NCBI RefSeq assembly: GCF_025822605.1
Contig: NZ_JACKTY010000043.1
Coordinates: forward strand, 20,537 to 84,536
Reading direction: 5' to 3'
Length of the DNA stretch: 64,000 bases
Source of the DNA: Mycolicibacterium komossense
GTDB taxonomy: Bacteria > Actinomycetota > Actinomycetes > Mycobacteriales > Mycobacteriaceae
In this document: in pieces, positions 16,352 to 24,977 of the stretch
Position numbering within the stretch: the stretch's first letter is position 1
How the letters are laid out: the number at the start of each line of letters is the position of its first letter
The notes under the pieces: model-generated
The model's database searches: none
Told to the model about the DNA's origin: nothing
What the model saw: the letters and a program-made list of their open reading frames with translations, nothing else
Made by a program: the position numbers and the translations under genes

Positions 16352-17800
16352 ATGTCCGGACAACGCAAGCGGGTGTTTCTGACTGGTGCGACAGGCAATT
16401 GGGGGCGTTTCGCTCTTGCTGAGTTCGCCAAACGGGCCGACCGATTCGACGTGATCGCTCTGGTGCTCCCCACACCGGCGGACCGCGAGGTGATCGGCCG
16501 CTATGAGGACATGAAGAACCTGGATGTGCGATTCGGAGATCTCACCGACTACGCAGCAGTCCGGGCCTGCGTGGCCGGCGCGGATTTCGTCGTGCATCTG
16601 GGCGGTGTCGTGTCACCCCTCGGAGACGACAATCCGCAGTTGGCGCTTCGGGTGAACGTCGGAAGCATGCGCAACATCGTGGCCGCGGTGCAGGCACAGC
16701 CCAACCCGGAGCAAATCGGCGTCATCGGGGTGGGAACCATCGCCGAGACGGGGGACCGCAACCCGCCGCACCATTGGGGTCGCATCGGGGATCCACTGCG
16801 GCCGGCGCGTTTCGACGGATACGGCCAGAGCAAGATCATCGCGGAGAAGGAACTTGTCGACTCGGGCCTGCCGAAATGGGTCTGGTTGCGCCAGACGGGC
16901 ATCTTTCATCCAGGGATGCTGGAGATTAGGGATCCGATCATGACGCATTCGCCGTTCGGCGGAGTGATGGAGTGGGTGTCAGCCGAGGACTCGGCCCGGC
17001 TGGTGGCCAACCTGTGTGAGGACGATGTCCCCGAGCAGCTGTGGGGCGATATCTACAATATCGGCGGCGGGGACGGCTGGCGACTGACCAACTGGGAGTT
17101 GCAGACGCGTATGACCGCGGCCTTCGGTTTGCGTGATGTGCGCAAATGGTATGACCGGAACTGGTTTGCCACCAAGAATTTTCACGGTCAGTGGTACACC
17201 GACTCCGATGACTTGGAGAAGCTTGTCCCGTTCCGCACCGATACCTTCGAGGCGACCCTGCAACGTGCAGTCGCCGCCAAACCCACGATGAAGATCGCGG
17301 GCCGGATCCCCCCGTGGTTGGTCAAGAACCTGATCCTCAAGCCGCTGACGCTCAAACCGCGCGGCACCATCGCGTTCATCCGGGACGGCGACGATGAGAA
17401 GATCGCCGCATACTTCGGTTCCCGTCAGGAGTGGGAGGAGATCGGCGATTGGAGCACCTTCTGGCCGCCTCGGCCCGACCGCTCACCCACGCGCGTCGAC
17501 CACGGCTATGACGAGACCAAAGCGCCTGGTGGATGGAGGAAGGCCGACTACGCCGGGGTGGCTGATTTCCGCGGCGGTGAGTTGCTCTCGACCGACGTCG
17601 TCGACGGTGACATCGCCACTGTGCTGTCCTGGAAATGCGCAGACGGTCACGAATTCACCGGTAGCCCAAGGCTTATCCTGCGGGGCGGGCACTGGTGCCC
17701 GGTTTGCGTCGCTGACACCGCCGGCTACCGCCGGCAAGCTGAGCGGAATCAGTTTCTGGCCCAGATCGAGCTGGATACGGCTGCTGACGCCAGGCAGTAG
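16352..17800 (+). CDS. NAD-dependent epimerase/dehydratase with zinc-ribbon-like C-terminus
   Basis: A 482-residue protein. Residues 1-330 are an extended SDR with TGATGNWG at 11-18 and Y157-x3-K161 as the catalytic pair. The C-terminal 110 residues are not part of that fold and end in W427-K-C429-x2-GH433-EF followed by WC449-P-V-C452, a spacing like the probable zinc-ribbon domains that read W-x-C-x2-G-H...C-P-x-C. ATG at 16352 follows GGAGG at ideal distance; a TTG 12 bp upstream is in frame. It lies 79 bp after the SDR and probably belongs to the same TetR-controlled operon. Role unknown; sterol- or sugar-like substrates are possible. Confidence 0.8.
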   Translation: MSGQRKRVFLTGATGNWGRFALAEFAKRADRFDVIALVLPTPADREVIGRYEDMKNLDVRFGDLTDYAAVRACVAGADFVVHLGGVVSPLGDDNPQLALRVNVGSMRNIVAAVQAQPNPEQIGVIGVGTIAETGDRNPPHHWGRIGDPLRPARFDGYGQSKIIAEKELVDSGLPKWVWLRQTGIFHPGMLEIRDPIMTHSPFGGVMEWVSAEDSARLVANLCEDDVPEQLWGDIYNIGGGDGWRLTNWELQTRMTAAFGLRDVRKWYDRNWFATKNFHGQWYTDSDDLEKLVPFRTDTFEATLQRAVAAKPTMKIAGRIPPWLVKNLILKPLTLKPRGTIAFIRDGDDEKIAAYFGSRQEWEEIGDWSTFWPPRPDRSPTRVDHGYDETKAPGGWRKADYAGVADFRGGELLSTDVVDGDIATVLSWKCADGHEFTGSPRLILRGGHWCPVCVADTAGYRRQAERNQFLAQIELDTAADARQ

Positions 17801-17847
17801 GGCACGCGCCGGACCCTGGGGGAGTCGGCGATGAGTCAGTGCCAGAC

Positions 17848-19050
17848 TTATGGAAGGCCCACCTGCGGCCCACCATCGACACGGCCATCGACAGCGTCGA
17901 ATTGCGGCTCGCTCAGGGCGCCAACTTCGGCGAGAACGTCGGCCGTGTGGGCGCCCAGCTCTGGAGCGGGTCCGGCCACTCGGCCCGGGGTTCGCGAAAA
18001 CCAGGTCGGCACCCCGGGAAAGCGCACCGGTCCGTGCTCGGTATCCACCGTCTCGAAGAGGCCGATGGCGTTGAGGTGCGGGTCGTCGAACAGGTCGTCG
18101 GGCGTCTGGATCGGTGCCACGGGAATTTCCAGCTCGCCGAACAGCGCCAGCCATTCGGCGGTGGTGCGTTCCAGCAGCGTCTGGGCAATCAGGCCGTACA
18201 CGACGTCGATCTGGGCGGACCGTTGTTCGAGCGTCGCGTACTCTTCGCTGTTCCAGGCGGGTTGGACGGCGCCGATGAACGCCTTCCAGTGTTTGTCGTT
18301 GTAGATCAGCACCGCGACGTGGCCGTCCTTGGTCGGATACGGCTTGCGGTTCGGTGCCACCGTCCGTGGGTAGACGGCGGGTCCGGGCGGTGGCGAGAAC
18401 ATCCTGCCGTTGGCGTGCTCGACGAGCATGAACGACGCCATCGTCTCGAACATGCTGACCTCCACCTCCTGGCCCTCGCCGGTCCGCTCGCGGTGGAACA
18501 GCGCCATCATCGTGGCGTAGAGCGCTGTGAGGCCTGCGACCTTGTCCGCCACGATCGTTCCGACGTAGGTCGTCTCCCCGGTGAGAAGCTTTTGCACGGC
18601 CGCGAGTCCAGATTCAGCTTGAATGGTGTCGTCGTAGGCGGGACGGTCAGCTTCTGGTCCGCGCCGGCTGTAGCCATAGCAATTGGTGTAGATGATGGCC
18701 GGATTGATGGCCGCCACATCGTCGTAGGTGAAGCCCAATTTGGCGATCGCCCTGGAGCGCATCGAATGAATGAAGACATCCGCCTTGGCGATCAGCCCCC
18801 GAAGCGTGGCCTTTCCCTCGTCTGTGGTGAGATCGATTACCGCGCTGCGCTTTCCGCGGTTCACGTTGACAAAAACACCGCTCATGCCGGGAGCTGGTCC
18901 GACCGAAACGTAGCGGGCATTGTCTCCGGCAGGCGGTTCGACCTTGACGACGTCGGCGCCCATGTCGGCCATGATTTGGGTGCAGTACGGCCCCATCACC
19001 ACTGCCGTTAGGTCGACGACGCGCACCCCTTCCAACGGGCCGCTAGACAC
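17848..19050 (-). CDS. CaiB/BaiF family CoA-transferase
   Basis: A 400-residue class III CoA-transferase that moves CoA between carboxylic acids. The N-terminal LEGVRVVDLTAVVMGPYCTQIMADMGADVVKVEPPAGD is typical, and the aspartate in RPAYDDTIQAESGL is the catalytic residue that forms the aspartyl-CoA adduct. GTG at 19050 is used. It is convergent with the epimerase-like gene (48-bp gap). Steroid and bile-acid clusters often carry such enzymes for recycling CoA, but the neighbours here do not fix the substrate. Confidence 0.88.
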   Translation of the reverse strand: MSSGPLEGVRVVDLTAVVMGPYCTQIMADMGADVVKVEPPAGDNARYVSVGPAPGMSGVFVNVNRGKRSAVIDLTTDEGKATLRGLIAKADVFIHSMRSRAIAKLGFTYDDVAAINPAIIYTNCYGYSRRGPEADRPAYDDTIQAESGLAAVQKLLTGETTYVGTIVADKVAGLTALYATMMALFHRERTGEGQEVEVSMFETMASFMLVEHANGRMFSPPPGPAVYPRTVAPNRKPYPTKDGHVAVLIYNDKHWKAFIGAVQPAWNSEEYATLEQRSAQIDVVYGLIAQTLLERTTAEWLALFGELEIPVAPIQTPDDLFDDPHLNAIGLFETVDTEHGPVRFPGVPTWFSRTPGRVAGPAPELGAHTADVLAEVGALSEPQFDAVDGRVDGGPQVGLP

Positions 19051-19241
19051 GATTCACCGCCTGAGGAGACATCTCGAAACTGTAACCGTCGTGGTAGGGG
19101 TGCAGGTCGGAGGGACCGGAGTCGAGGAGTCCCGGATGCCTCGCTCTGCGCTTGGTAGCCGGCGTCGTCGGGGCAGTTCAGGGCGACGTGATTGCCGGCG
19201 CAGCGGTACTCGGACGAAATGTCCTGGACGACGGAGCTCGT
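19051..19241 (-). other. intergenic stretch with possible coding remnant
   Basis: Between the CoA-transferase start and the beta-glucosidase stop, minus-strand reading gives protein-like text in two frames: SEYRCAGNHVALNCPDDAGYQ in one, then, after an apparent frame change near 19140, DLHPYHDGYSFEMSPQAVNRV ending in a stop that overlaps the CoA-transferase start. This could be the 3' end of a decayed upstream gene. I do not recognise the family, and the evidence is only that the peptide text looks coding. Confidence 0.25.
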
Positions 19242-21485
19242 TCAGGAGTCCGTCTCGGTACTGAGCGCCATCAGCTGCTCGAGGGTCTCGACCGGGATCG
19301 CGCCCTGGGTGAAGGTGATGAACTGTCGCATCGGCATCGACTCCACCATCTTCATCAGATCCGGATTATCTTGAGCCTGAAGGACTTGTGCGTCGGTCAT
19401 GGCGGCGGACATTCCCTGCGTGAGCAGCGGCCCGACGACGGGGTGACCGAACCAGTCGCCGACGGTCGAGTTCAGTGTCAGCCGGTGCGGGATCGCGTCA
19501 CCAGTCAGGGTGATTGGCTCGTCGAGCAGCACTTCGGAAGCGTTCGCGCCGACCTGGATCGAGTAGGTGCCGCCCGGCACTACCCAGCCGCCGAAGTCGT
19601 TGTCCCAGTGAGCAAAAGAGCGGCGGTTCAACGTGAAGTGCACAGTCGTGCTCTGGCCTGGCCGCAGCTCGACCTTGGTGAAGGCACGCAGCTCTCGGAC
19701 CGGTCGTCGGACAGTCGTAGCCGCGCTGGCGACATACAGTTGCACGACGTGCTTGCCGGTTCGGTTACCGGTGTTGGTCACGGTGACCTCGACGTCGGCC
19801 GTCGTATCGCCGGTGGCTCGTGGCACCAGCGCGTCGGTGGAGAAGGTCGTGTAGCTCAGGCCGTGCCCGAAGGGGTAGCGCACCGGAGTGTTCGCCGATG
19901 TGTAGTAGCGGTAGCCGACGAACACGCCTTCGCCGTAGCGGACGTGGCCCTGCTCGCCGGGGAAGTTGAGCCAGCTCGGATTGTCCTGCAGTCGAAGGGG
20001 AATCGTCTCGGCCAGGTGGCCCGACGGATTGACGTGGCCGAACAGCACGTCGGCGAGCGCCGATCCACCGGCCTGTCCGAGTAGCCAGCCTTCGACGATC
20101 GCATCCACGCCGTCGTGCCAACCCTCGAGTGACACCACGCCGCCGTTGGAGAGCACGACGACGGTCCGCGCCGCGGTGGCCGCGACGGCGCGGATGAGTT
20201 GGATCTGGTCATCCGGCAGAGCCAGGGTGTCGCGGTCGAAGCCCTCGGATTCCTGTCGGTCGCCGAGACCGGCGAAGACCACCGCGATGTCGGCGCGGCC
20301 GCTCGCCTGCACGGCCTCGTCCCGCAGGCGTTCGCCGCGATCGGAGACCGCGATGGTGAAACCCTCGCAGTACTCCACCGTCACCCCGAGCGCCTGGGCC
20401 TGGTCTCTGATGGCATCGAGTGCGGCGTCGACGCGGGTCGGGTTGAGGTGCGAGCTACCGCCGCCCTGGAAGCGGGGTTGCGCAGCGAAGGCGCCGATGA
20501 CGGCGACCGAGGTGTTTTCCCGCAGGGGCAGTACCTCGTCGTCGTTCTTGAGGAGGACGATCGAGTCGGCAGCGACCTCGCGCGCCAGTGCGTGGTGGTC
20601 GTCGGTATCGAATTCGCCTGTCGCGTCGTGCGGAAGCCTCGTGAGCGCCAGCACGCGCTCGACTGCCTGCTCGACGAGCTGCTCGTCGAGCTTTCCTGCA
20701 CGTACGGCGTCGACGATCTGGCGGTCGGTGGCGCCACCGCTGCCGGGCATCTCCAGGTCCATTCCGGCCGCCACCCCGGCCACCCGATCGCTCACCGCTC
20801 CCCAGTCCGAGACGACGGCGCCCTCGAAGCCCCAATCCGTGCGCAGGACGTCGGTGAGAAGCCACCGGTTGTGGGAGGCGTAAACGTCGTTGATCTTGTT
20901 GTACGAGCACATCACCGTGGCCGGCCTCGCCTCGGTGACCACGCGTTCGAAGGCCGGTAGATAGATCTCGCGCAGGGTGCGCTCATCGATGTCGGCGCTG
21001 ATGCGCATACGTTCGGTCTCTTGGTTGTTGGCGGCGAAGTGCTTGATCGATGCGCCGACACCGGTGCCTTGCAGGCCGGTCACGTGCGCGGCCCCCAGCA
21101 CTCCGGAGAGGTAAGGGTCCTCGGAGTAGTACTCGAAGTTGCGACCGCACAACGGGCTGCGTTTAATGTTCACGCCGGGGCCCAGGATCACCGAGACGCC
21201 GAACGCGCGAGCCTCTCGGCCGACGGCGGCGCCGACGCGGGCCGCAAGGTCGCGGTCCCAGCTGCTGCCGACGGCCACAGCGGGGGGGAAGCAGGTGGAC
21301 GGCAGGCTCGTATTGATGCCGAGGTGGTCGTCGTCCTCGGCCTGGCGGCGCACACCGTGCGGTCCGTCGGTGAGCACGATCGCCGGGATGCCGGCCTCGT
21401 CGATGCTCTTGGTGCTCCAGAAGTCCTTGCCGGAAAGCAAGGATGCCTTCTGCTCGAGGGTGAGCTGGGAGATATCGATGGTCAT
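19242..21485 (-). CDS. glycoside hydrolase family 3 beta-glucosidase
   Basis: A 747-residue GH3 enzyme with the N-terminal barrel, C-terminal alpha/beta sandwich and a fibronectin-III-like domain near residues 600-670. The nucleophile is D227 in GAVVSDWGAV. KHFAANNQE, MCSYNKIND and the DRQESEGFDRD loop, which should carry the acid/base glutamate, are all present. No signal peptide is visible, so it is probably cytoplasmic and acts on imported glycosides. The extra C-terminal 90 residues after the FnIII domain are unusual. ATG at 21485 follows GGAAGGA. Directly upstream is a decayed GH78 rhamnosidase fragment, which suggests a former plant-glycoside or glycosylated-terpenoid locus. Confidence 0.92.
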   Translation of the reverse strand: MTIDISQLTLEQKASLLSGKDFWSTKSIDEAGIPAIVLTDGPHGVRRQAEDDDHLGINTSLPSTCFPPAVAVGSSWDRDLAARVGAAVGREARAFGVSVILGPGVNIKRSPLCGRNFEYYSEDPYLSGVLGAAHVTGLQGTGVGASIKHFAANNQETERMRISADIDERTLREIYLPAFERVVTEARPATVMCSYNKINDVYASHNRWLLTDVLRTDWGFEGAVVSDWGAVSDRVAGVAAGMDLEMPGSGGATDRQIVDAVRAGKLDEQLVEQAVERVLALTRLPHDATGEFDTDDHHALAREVAADSIVLLKNDDEVLPLRENTSVAVIGAFAAQPRFQGGGSSHLNPTRVDAALDAIRDQAQALGVTVEYCEGFTIAVSDRGERLRDEAVQASGRADIAVVFAGLGDRQESEGFDRDTLALPDDQIQLIRAVAATAARTVVVLSNGGVVSLEGWHDGVDAIVEGWLLGQAGGSALADVLFGHVNPSGHLAETIPLRLQDNPSWLNFPGEQGHVRYGEGVFVGYRYYTSANTPVRYPFGHGLSYTTFSTDALVPRATGDTTADVEVTVTNTGNRTGKHVVQLYVASAATTVRRPVRELRAFTKVELRPGQSTTVHFTLNRRSFAHWDNDFGGWVVPGGTYSIQVGANASEVLLDEPITLTGDAIPHRLTLNSTVGDWFGHPVVGPLLTQGMSAAMTDAQVLQAQDNPDLMKMVESMPMRQFITFTQGAIPVETLEQLMALSTETDS

Positions 21486-21541
21486 GGGTGTGATCCTTCC
21501 GCGGACGCGGCCAGGGCCGCATGGAGATCGTCGGAGAGCTG

Positions 21542-22096
21542 CTATGTCGCGCCGGGGATGTATTCGAGGACGGTGGACAGTGACATTGCCGCGGCTTCCG
21601 GCGCCGTTGCGTCGATGGGGATTCCGGGCAGGTGTGTGGCGAAGTCAAATTCCGGACGGGCCCCGTACTGCTGAGCCAGCTGATAGGAGCAGCTGTGCTC
21701 GCCGGCAGTGACGCTCCATGAGCAAAAGGTAGGCCTCGTCGAGGTGGCCGGTGCTAGGGAGCGCATCCGCGACGAACGGGGTGCCGGCGAAGCCGGTGGA
21801 GATGCGGTACCCGGACCGGGCAACGATCTGCGATAGTCGTCGGCCCGCGGTACGACGCTGGTCGGGATCGAGGAGGTCGAAGGCAATCGCCAGCGCGTAC
21901 GCCTTGCCGCCTCGCCGGCCAATCGTCCAGCGGGAGTGACGTACTCGTTGCGGAGCGCTCGCCTAACCAGAGCCGCCAGATCCGTGAACTCGGCGGCGTC
22001 CTCGGAATGCACCAGAACACGTGCCGCACTGACCATCTGCGTGGTCGTACGGCACAAGAACGCAGCGGCGACCAGGTAGCGCATGGTCATCAGGTA
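21542..22096 (-). pseudogene. alpha-L-rhamnosidase (GH78) fragment with frameshifts
   Basis: Minus-strand text matches the catalytic barrel of bacterial alpha-L-rhamnosidases but in three pieces: MRYLVAAAFLCRTTTQM...RNEYVTPAGRLAGEAA from about 22084, then AYALAIAFDLLDPDQRRTAGRRLSQIVAR in another frame, then GYRISTGFAGTPFVADALP and STGHLDEAYLLL back in a third. The motif TGF-x-GTP...TGH-x-D-x-AY is the GH78 hallmark. One break fits a single extra G in the run near 21803. Roughly 125 of about 900 residues remain. The 5' part is replaced by the methyltransferase gene, and after about 21718 the similarity ends. The last 170 bases keep an open frame I cannot assign. Confidence 0.7.
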
Positions 22097-22101
22097 GCGA
22101 G

Positions 22102-22926
22102 TCAGCCGAACTCGAGCAACGTGTATGCGCCGCGATACTGCTTGGTCAGACGCAGTTGCCAAAACGCGGGAAAGAGCGTGTGGAACGCCCAGCCGCGGCC
22201 TTTCGGCATCGGCAGGTCATGCACAGCCCGAATGCCGGGCACGCTGTTCGCCAGGTCTGCCAGTTGAGCCGCCGACAGGCTGAACGGCATCGGTGGAACC
22301 CGATAGCGACGGGATGCTCGCATGCCCTTGGGGGCCAGTTTCTTGACCAACACGGGCGGTAGGTCGAACACCATCTGTCCGCCGGGGAATCGCTTGGCGC
22401 ACTCGGTGATCAATCCCATCGACTCCTCGGGTTGCAGGTACATCAGCAGGCCTTCGGCGGTGATGAAAACACCGTCGTCAGTATTGACTTTGTCCATCCA
22501 GCTGTAGTCCAGTGCGGATTGCGCGAGGTTGGTAATCCTCGGGGATGTGGGCAGCAATTGGTCTCGCAGCTTGATGACGGGAGCGAAGTCCACTGTCAAC
22601 CAGCGAAACTGAGCGTCGGGGATAGCAGCGTCGAGTCTCCAGAAGCTGGTTTGCAGGCCTTCGGCCAATGCGACGACAGTGGCGGCTGGATGTGCGCCCA
22701 GATAGTCGATGGTGACTTTGTCGAAGGCCAGCGAGCGCAAGGCCATCTCCTGGCCTTTGCGGCCGAACTTGTCGAAATCGAATTCGATCCCATCGGCGAG
22801 CCGAATCGCCATCGGGTCGGCGATGATCGCCTGCGGATGACGCGCCTGATGGGCCCTGCCGTTGAGTGTCAGAAGTGCCGTTTCCGAGACGCCGGTCAGC
22901 ATGCTGGCGTCGGCTGGGTGTTCCAT
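22102..22926 (-). CDS. class I SAM-dependent methyltransferase (leucine carboxyl methyltransferase family)
   Basis: About 274 residues of the LCM/PPM1-like family that is abundant in mycobacteria. Visible are the N-terminal SETALLTLNGRAHQARHP, TVVALAEGLQTSFWRLD in place of the glycine-rich SAM loop, the WLTVDFAPVIKLRDQLLP segment and GVFITAEGLLMYL. ATG at 22926 is chosen; a TTG at 22953 is in frame. It is divergent from the HadC-like gene with a 75-bp gap. Its 3' end abuts the rhamnosidase remnant. The methyl acceptor is unknown. Confidence 0.82.
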   Translation of the reverse strand: MEHPADASMLTGVSETALLTLNGRAHQARHPQAIIADPMAIRLADGIEFDFDKFGRKGQEMALRSLAFDKVTIDYLGAHPAATVVALAEGLQTSFWRLDAAIPDAQFRWLTVDFAPVIKLRDQLLPTSPRITNLAQSALDYSWMDKVNTDDGVFITAEGLLMYLQPEESMGLITECAKRFPGGQMVFDLPPVLVKKLAPKGMRASRRYRVPPMPFSLSAAQLADLANSVPGIRAVHDLPMPKGRGWAFHTLFPAFWQLRLTKQYRGAYTLLEFG

Positions 22927-23001
22927 TCCAGCAACGCTACCGATGCAGTGCAACTGAACCTGCCGATGTTCGCCTCGGGAGAACCGCTAAATTGGGAAAC
23001 C

Positions 23002-23505
23002 ATGGCCCTGTCCCCGGATATCGTCGGCATGACGTACCTCTACCCGGATCACTATGTGGTCGGGCGCGAAGAAGTCCGCCAGTATGCCGCTGCAGTGAAG
23101 AACGAGGACGCCGCCTACACAGACGAGGATGCTGCCCGCGCACTGGGGTATGACGCGATTCTGGCGCCCCTGACCTTCATTTCCATCTTTGGCCTCCGGG
23201 CTCAGATGGCGTTCTTTGCCCACGCGAATATCCCGATCTTGGAGGAGAAGCTCATTCAGGCCGAACAGGGTCTGAAGATCCTCCTGCCGATCAAGGCCGG
23301 CGACAGGCTCTACTGCCATATCCGTATCGACTCACTTCGGCAGGCCTTCGGGGCGGATGTTCTCACGCTGCGAAGCCGCATCAGCAACCAGAATGGCCAG
23401 ACGGTCCAAGAGGACTACACCACCATGGCGGGTCGCAGTGAACCTGATCAAGACCCGGAAAGCGACGTCCCGCCTGCACTGTCGCTCAGGGACCAATTGC
23501 GATGA
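23002..23505 (+). CDS. MaoC-like (3R)-hydroxyacyl-ACP/CoA dehydratase subunit (HadA/HadC-like)
   Basis: A 167-residue single hot-dog protein like the non-catalytic HadA/HadC subunits of mycobacterial FAS-II, which pair with a catalytic HadB. It starts MALSPDIVGMTYLYPDHYVVGREEVRQYAAAV and contains DAILAPLTFISIFGL and IKAGDRLYCHIRI. The catalytic D-x4-H of the active hydratase is not visible. No HadB partner is adjacent, so it may be a paralogue recruited to steroid or lipid breakdown. The ATG at 23002 has only a weak GGGAAA upstream; the much longer open frame is antisense to the methyltransferase. Confidence 0.8.
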   Translation: MALSPDIVGMTYLYPDHYVVGREEVRQYAAAVKNEDAAYTDEDAARALGYDAILAPLTFISIFGLRAQMAFFAHANIPILEEKLIQAEQGLKILLPIKAGDRLYCHIRIDSLRQAFGADVLTLRSRISNQNGQTVQEDYTTMAGRSEPDQDPESDVPPALSLRDQLR

Positions 23506-23646
23506 CACGCCTGGCTGCCTCGACCGCAGCGGCACGGCGAACAATCAAGGCCCGAGAGTCCGGGAGGCAGCAATGAGCGCGCCGGCGAACATTACCGCCC
23601 TTACGTCGACGGGCTGGGCAACCTGCCAGGTAATGGGCGGGTCCTG

Positions 23647-24342
23647 TTGGTGGGCAACCACACCCAGGCTGGTACCGAGGCGCTGCTGATCCCGTATTTC
23701 GTTCGGCGGGAGATCGGCACCCGGGTGCGGCCGCTGACGGACCGGGCCATCGCCCGCATCGGCGGCCCCGTCGGCGATCTGCTGGCAGCTGCGGGCGCCG
23801 TGGTCGGGGCACCGGAGCCGGCTCGCGAACTGATGCGTCACGGCGAACCGATCTTGGTGTTTCCCGGCGGTGGTTGCGAGATTCCCAAATTCAAAGGCGA
23901 GGAGCATACCCTGTGTTGGCAAGGCCGCGCCGGATTCGCCCGGGTTGCCGCCGAGAACGAGTATCCGATCGTGCCTGTTGGTCTCGTCGGCGGTGATGAC
24001 GTCTACCGCAACCTGGTGACCCGAGGCGGTTGGTGGGGGCGGCTGAGCCAGAGCTTCAGCGAGAAGATGTCCGGCCGCTCGGACATGGCGATGCCCCTGA
24101 TGCACGGAATCGGCCCTACGCTGATTCCCCTGCCGCAGCGCATGTATCTCCGTTTGGGCGCTCCGATCGACACTGCCCCGCCCGCAGGCGTCTCCGACGA
24201 GAACTGGGTCAGCGCCGTGAAGCAGCGGACGCAGGAATCACTTGAGAAGATTCTCCACGAACTCCTGCAACTCCGCCGCGATGATCCTTACCGGGAATTG
24301 AATCCCTTGGCCTGGCATCGTGCCTGCCTGCCGCCCGAATAG
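23647..24342 (+). CDS. lysophospholipid acyltransferase family protein, 5' end disturbed
   Basis: A PlsC-like acyltransferase similar to the TMEM68-type group. NHTQAGTE at its very start is the NHxxxxD-type block I, and ILVFPGGGCEIPKFKGE and YPIVPVGLVGGDD are later blocks. From the GTG at 23647 it has 231 residues, but the same frame upstream still reads family-like text (EHYRPYVDGLGNLPGNGRVL) without a start codon. An ATG with GGGAGG at 23574 lies one frame off. So the gene probably began at 23574 and a one-base shift near 23590 broke it, or the sequence has an error there. As it stands, block I is at the N-terminus with no anchoring segment. Confidence 0.65.
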   Translation: MVGNHTQAGTEALLIPYFVRREIGTRVRPLTDRAIARIGGPVGDLLAAAGAVVGAPEPARELMRHGEPILVFPGGGCEIPKFKGEEHTLCWQGRAGFARVAAENEYPIVPVGLVGGDDVYRNLVTRGGWWGRLSQSFSEKMSGRSDMAMPLMHGIGPTLIPLPQRMYLRLGAPIDTAPPAGVSDENWVSAVKQRTQESLEKILHELLQLRRDDPYRELNPLAWHRACLPPE

Positions 24343-24364
24343 GTAGGGGAGTATCGCTGCGTTG

Positions 24365-24964
24365 TCAACGGCTGAGAGCCGCAGGCACAAGTCGGTGCTC
24401 GCTGAGGCTGATTGTTGCGACTGCGCATTCCAGCCGGCGTAACAGGCCGTCCACCGAGACGCGATTCTGGACGAAGGCAATGATGTTCGCGGTCCAGACG
24501 TCGGTGAGCAACTCACCGACCTGCTCGTCGCGCAGGGTCTGCGGCTTGGCCTCGATCGCGTCCGTGAACATCTGGCTGAGCGCTTGCCGGACGAGGGCTG
24601 CGTTCTCCGCGGCGGCTCCATCTGCGTAGAGATATGCCCGCACAAGCGCTTCGGCGAGGCGAGGCATCGCACACAGACCCTCGGTGACATCTGTGATCAG
24701 GGGAAGCAGTCGTTGATAGGGGACCGCAGTGCCGCCACCTGGAATCGGTGGAGCGACGAATGTGTAGGCGGTGAGCCAGTAGTGCAAGCATGACAGCAGT
24801 AGGTCGTCTTTCGACGAAAAGTATTGGTAAACCGTGCTTGCCGCGACCTCAGCTCGTCCTGCCACCGTGCGGATGTGAACGGCGTCGTAGCCGCCGGCCG
24901 CCAGATCCAGGGCCGCGATCACAATGCTCGCGCGGCGCTGTTGCTGAACGGGAGTCAAAACCAC
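24365..24964 (-). CDS. TetR family regulator, KstR-like
   Basis: About 199 residues with HTH AVHIRTVAGRAEVAASTVYQYFSSKDDLL and a C-terminal region (LAEALVRAYLYADGAAAENAALV, DVWTANIIAFVQNR) that reads much like KstR, the steroid-CoA-responsive repressor of cholesterol genes. GTG at 24964 avoids overlap with the upstream small gene; a TTG at 25006 is the alternative and would overlap it by 29 bp. It is the last of three co-directional genes headed by kshA. It may therefore be a local KstR-type repressor of this ksh/kst locus. Ligand and operator are not known. Confidence 0.82.
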   Translation of the reverse strand: MVLTPVQQQRRASIVIAALDLAAGGYDAVHIRTVAGRAEVAASTVYQYFSSKDDLLLSCLHYWLTAYTFVAPPIPGGGTAVPYQRLLPLITDVTEGLCAMPRLAEALVRAYLYADGAAAENAALVRQALSQMFTDAIEAKPQTLRDEQVGELLTDVWTANIIAFVQNRVSVDGLLRRLECAVATISLSEHRLVPAALSR

Positions 24965-24977
24965 GGATGCATCCGGC

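Noticed and set aside
19152..20084. Plus-strand open frame of 310 codons opposite the GH3 gene
   Set aside because: The minus-strand GH3 protein is unmistakable; the opposite frame shows no domain.
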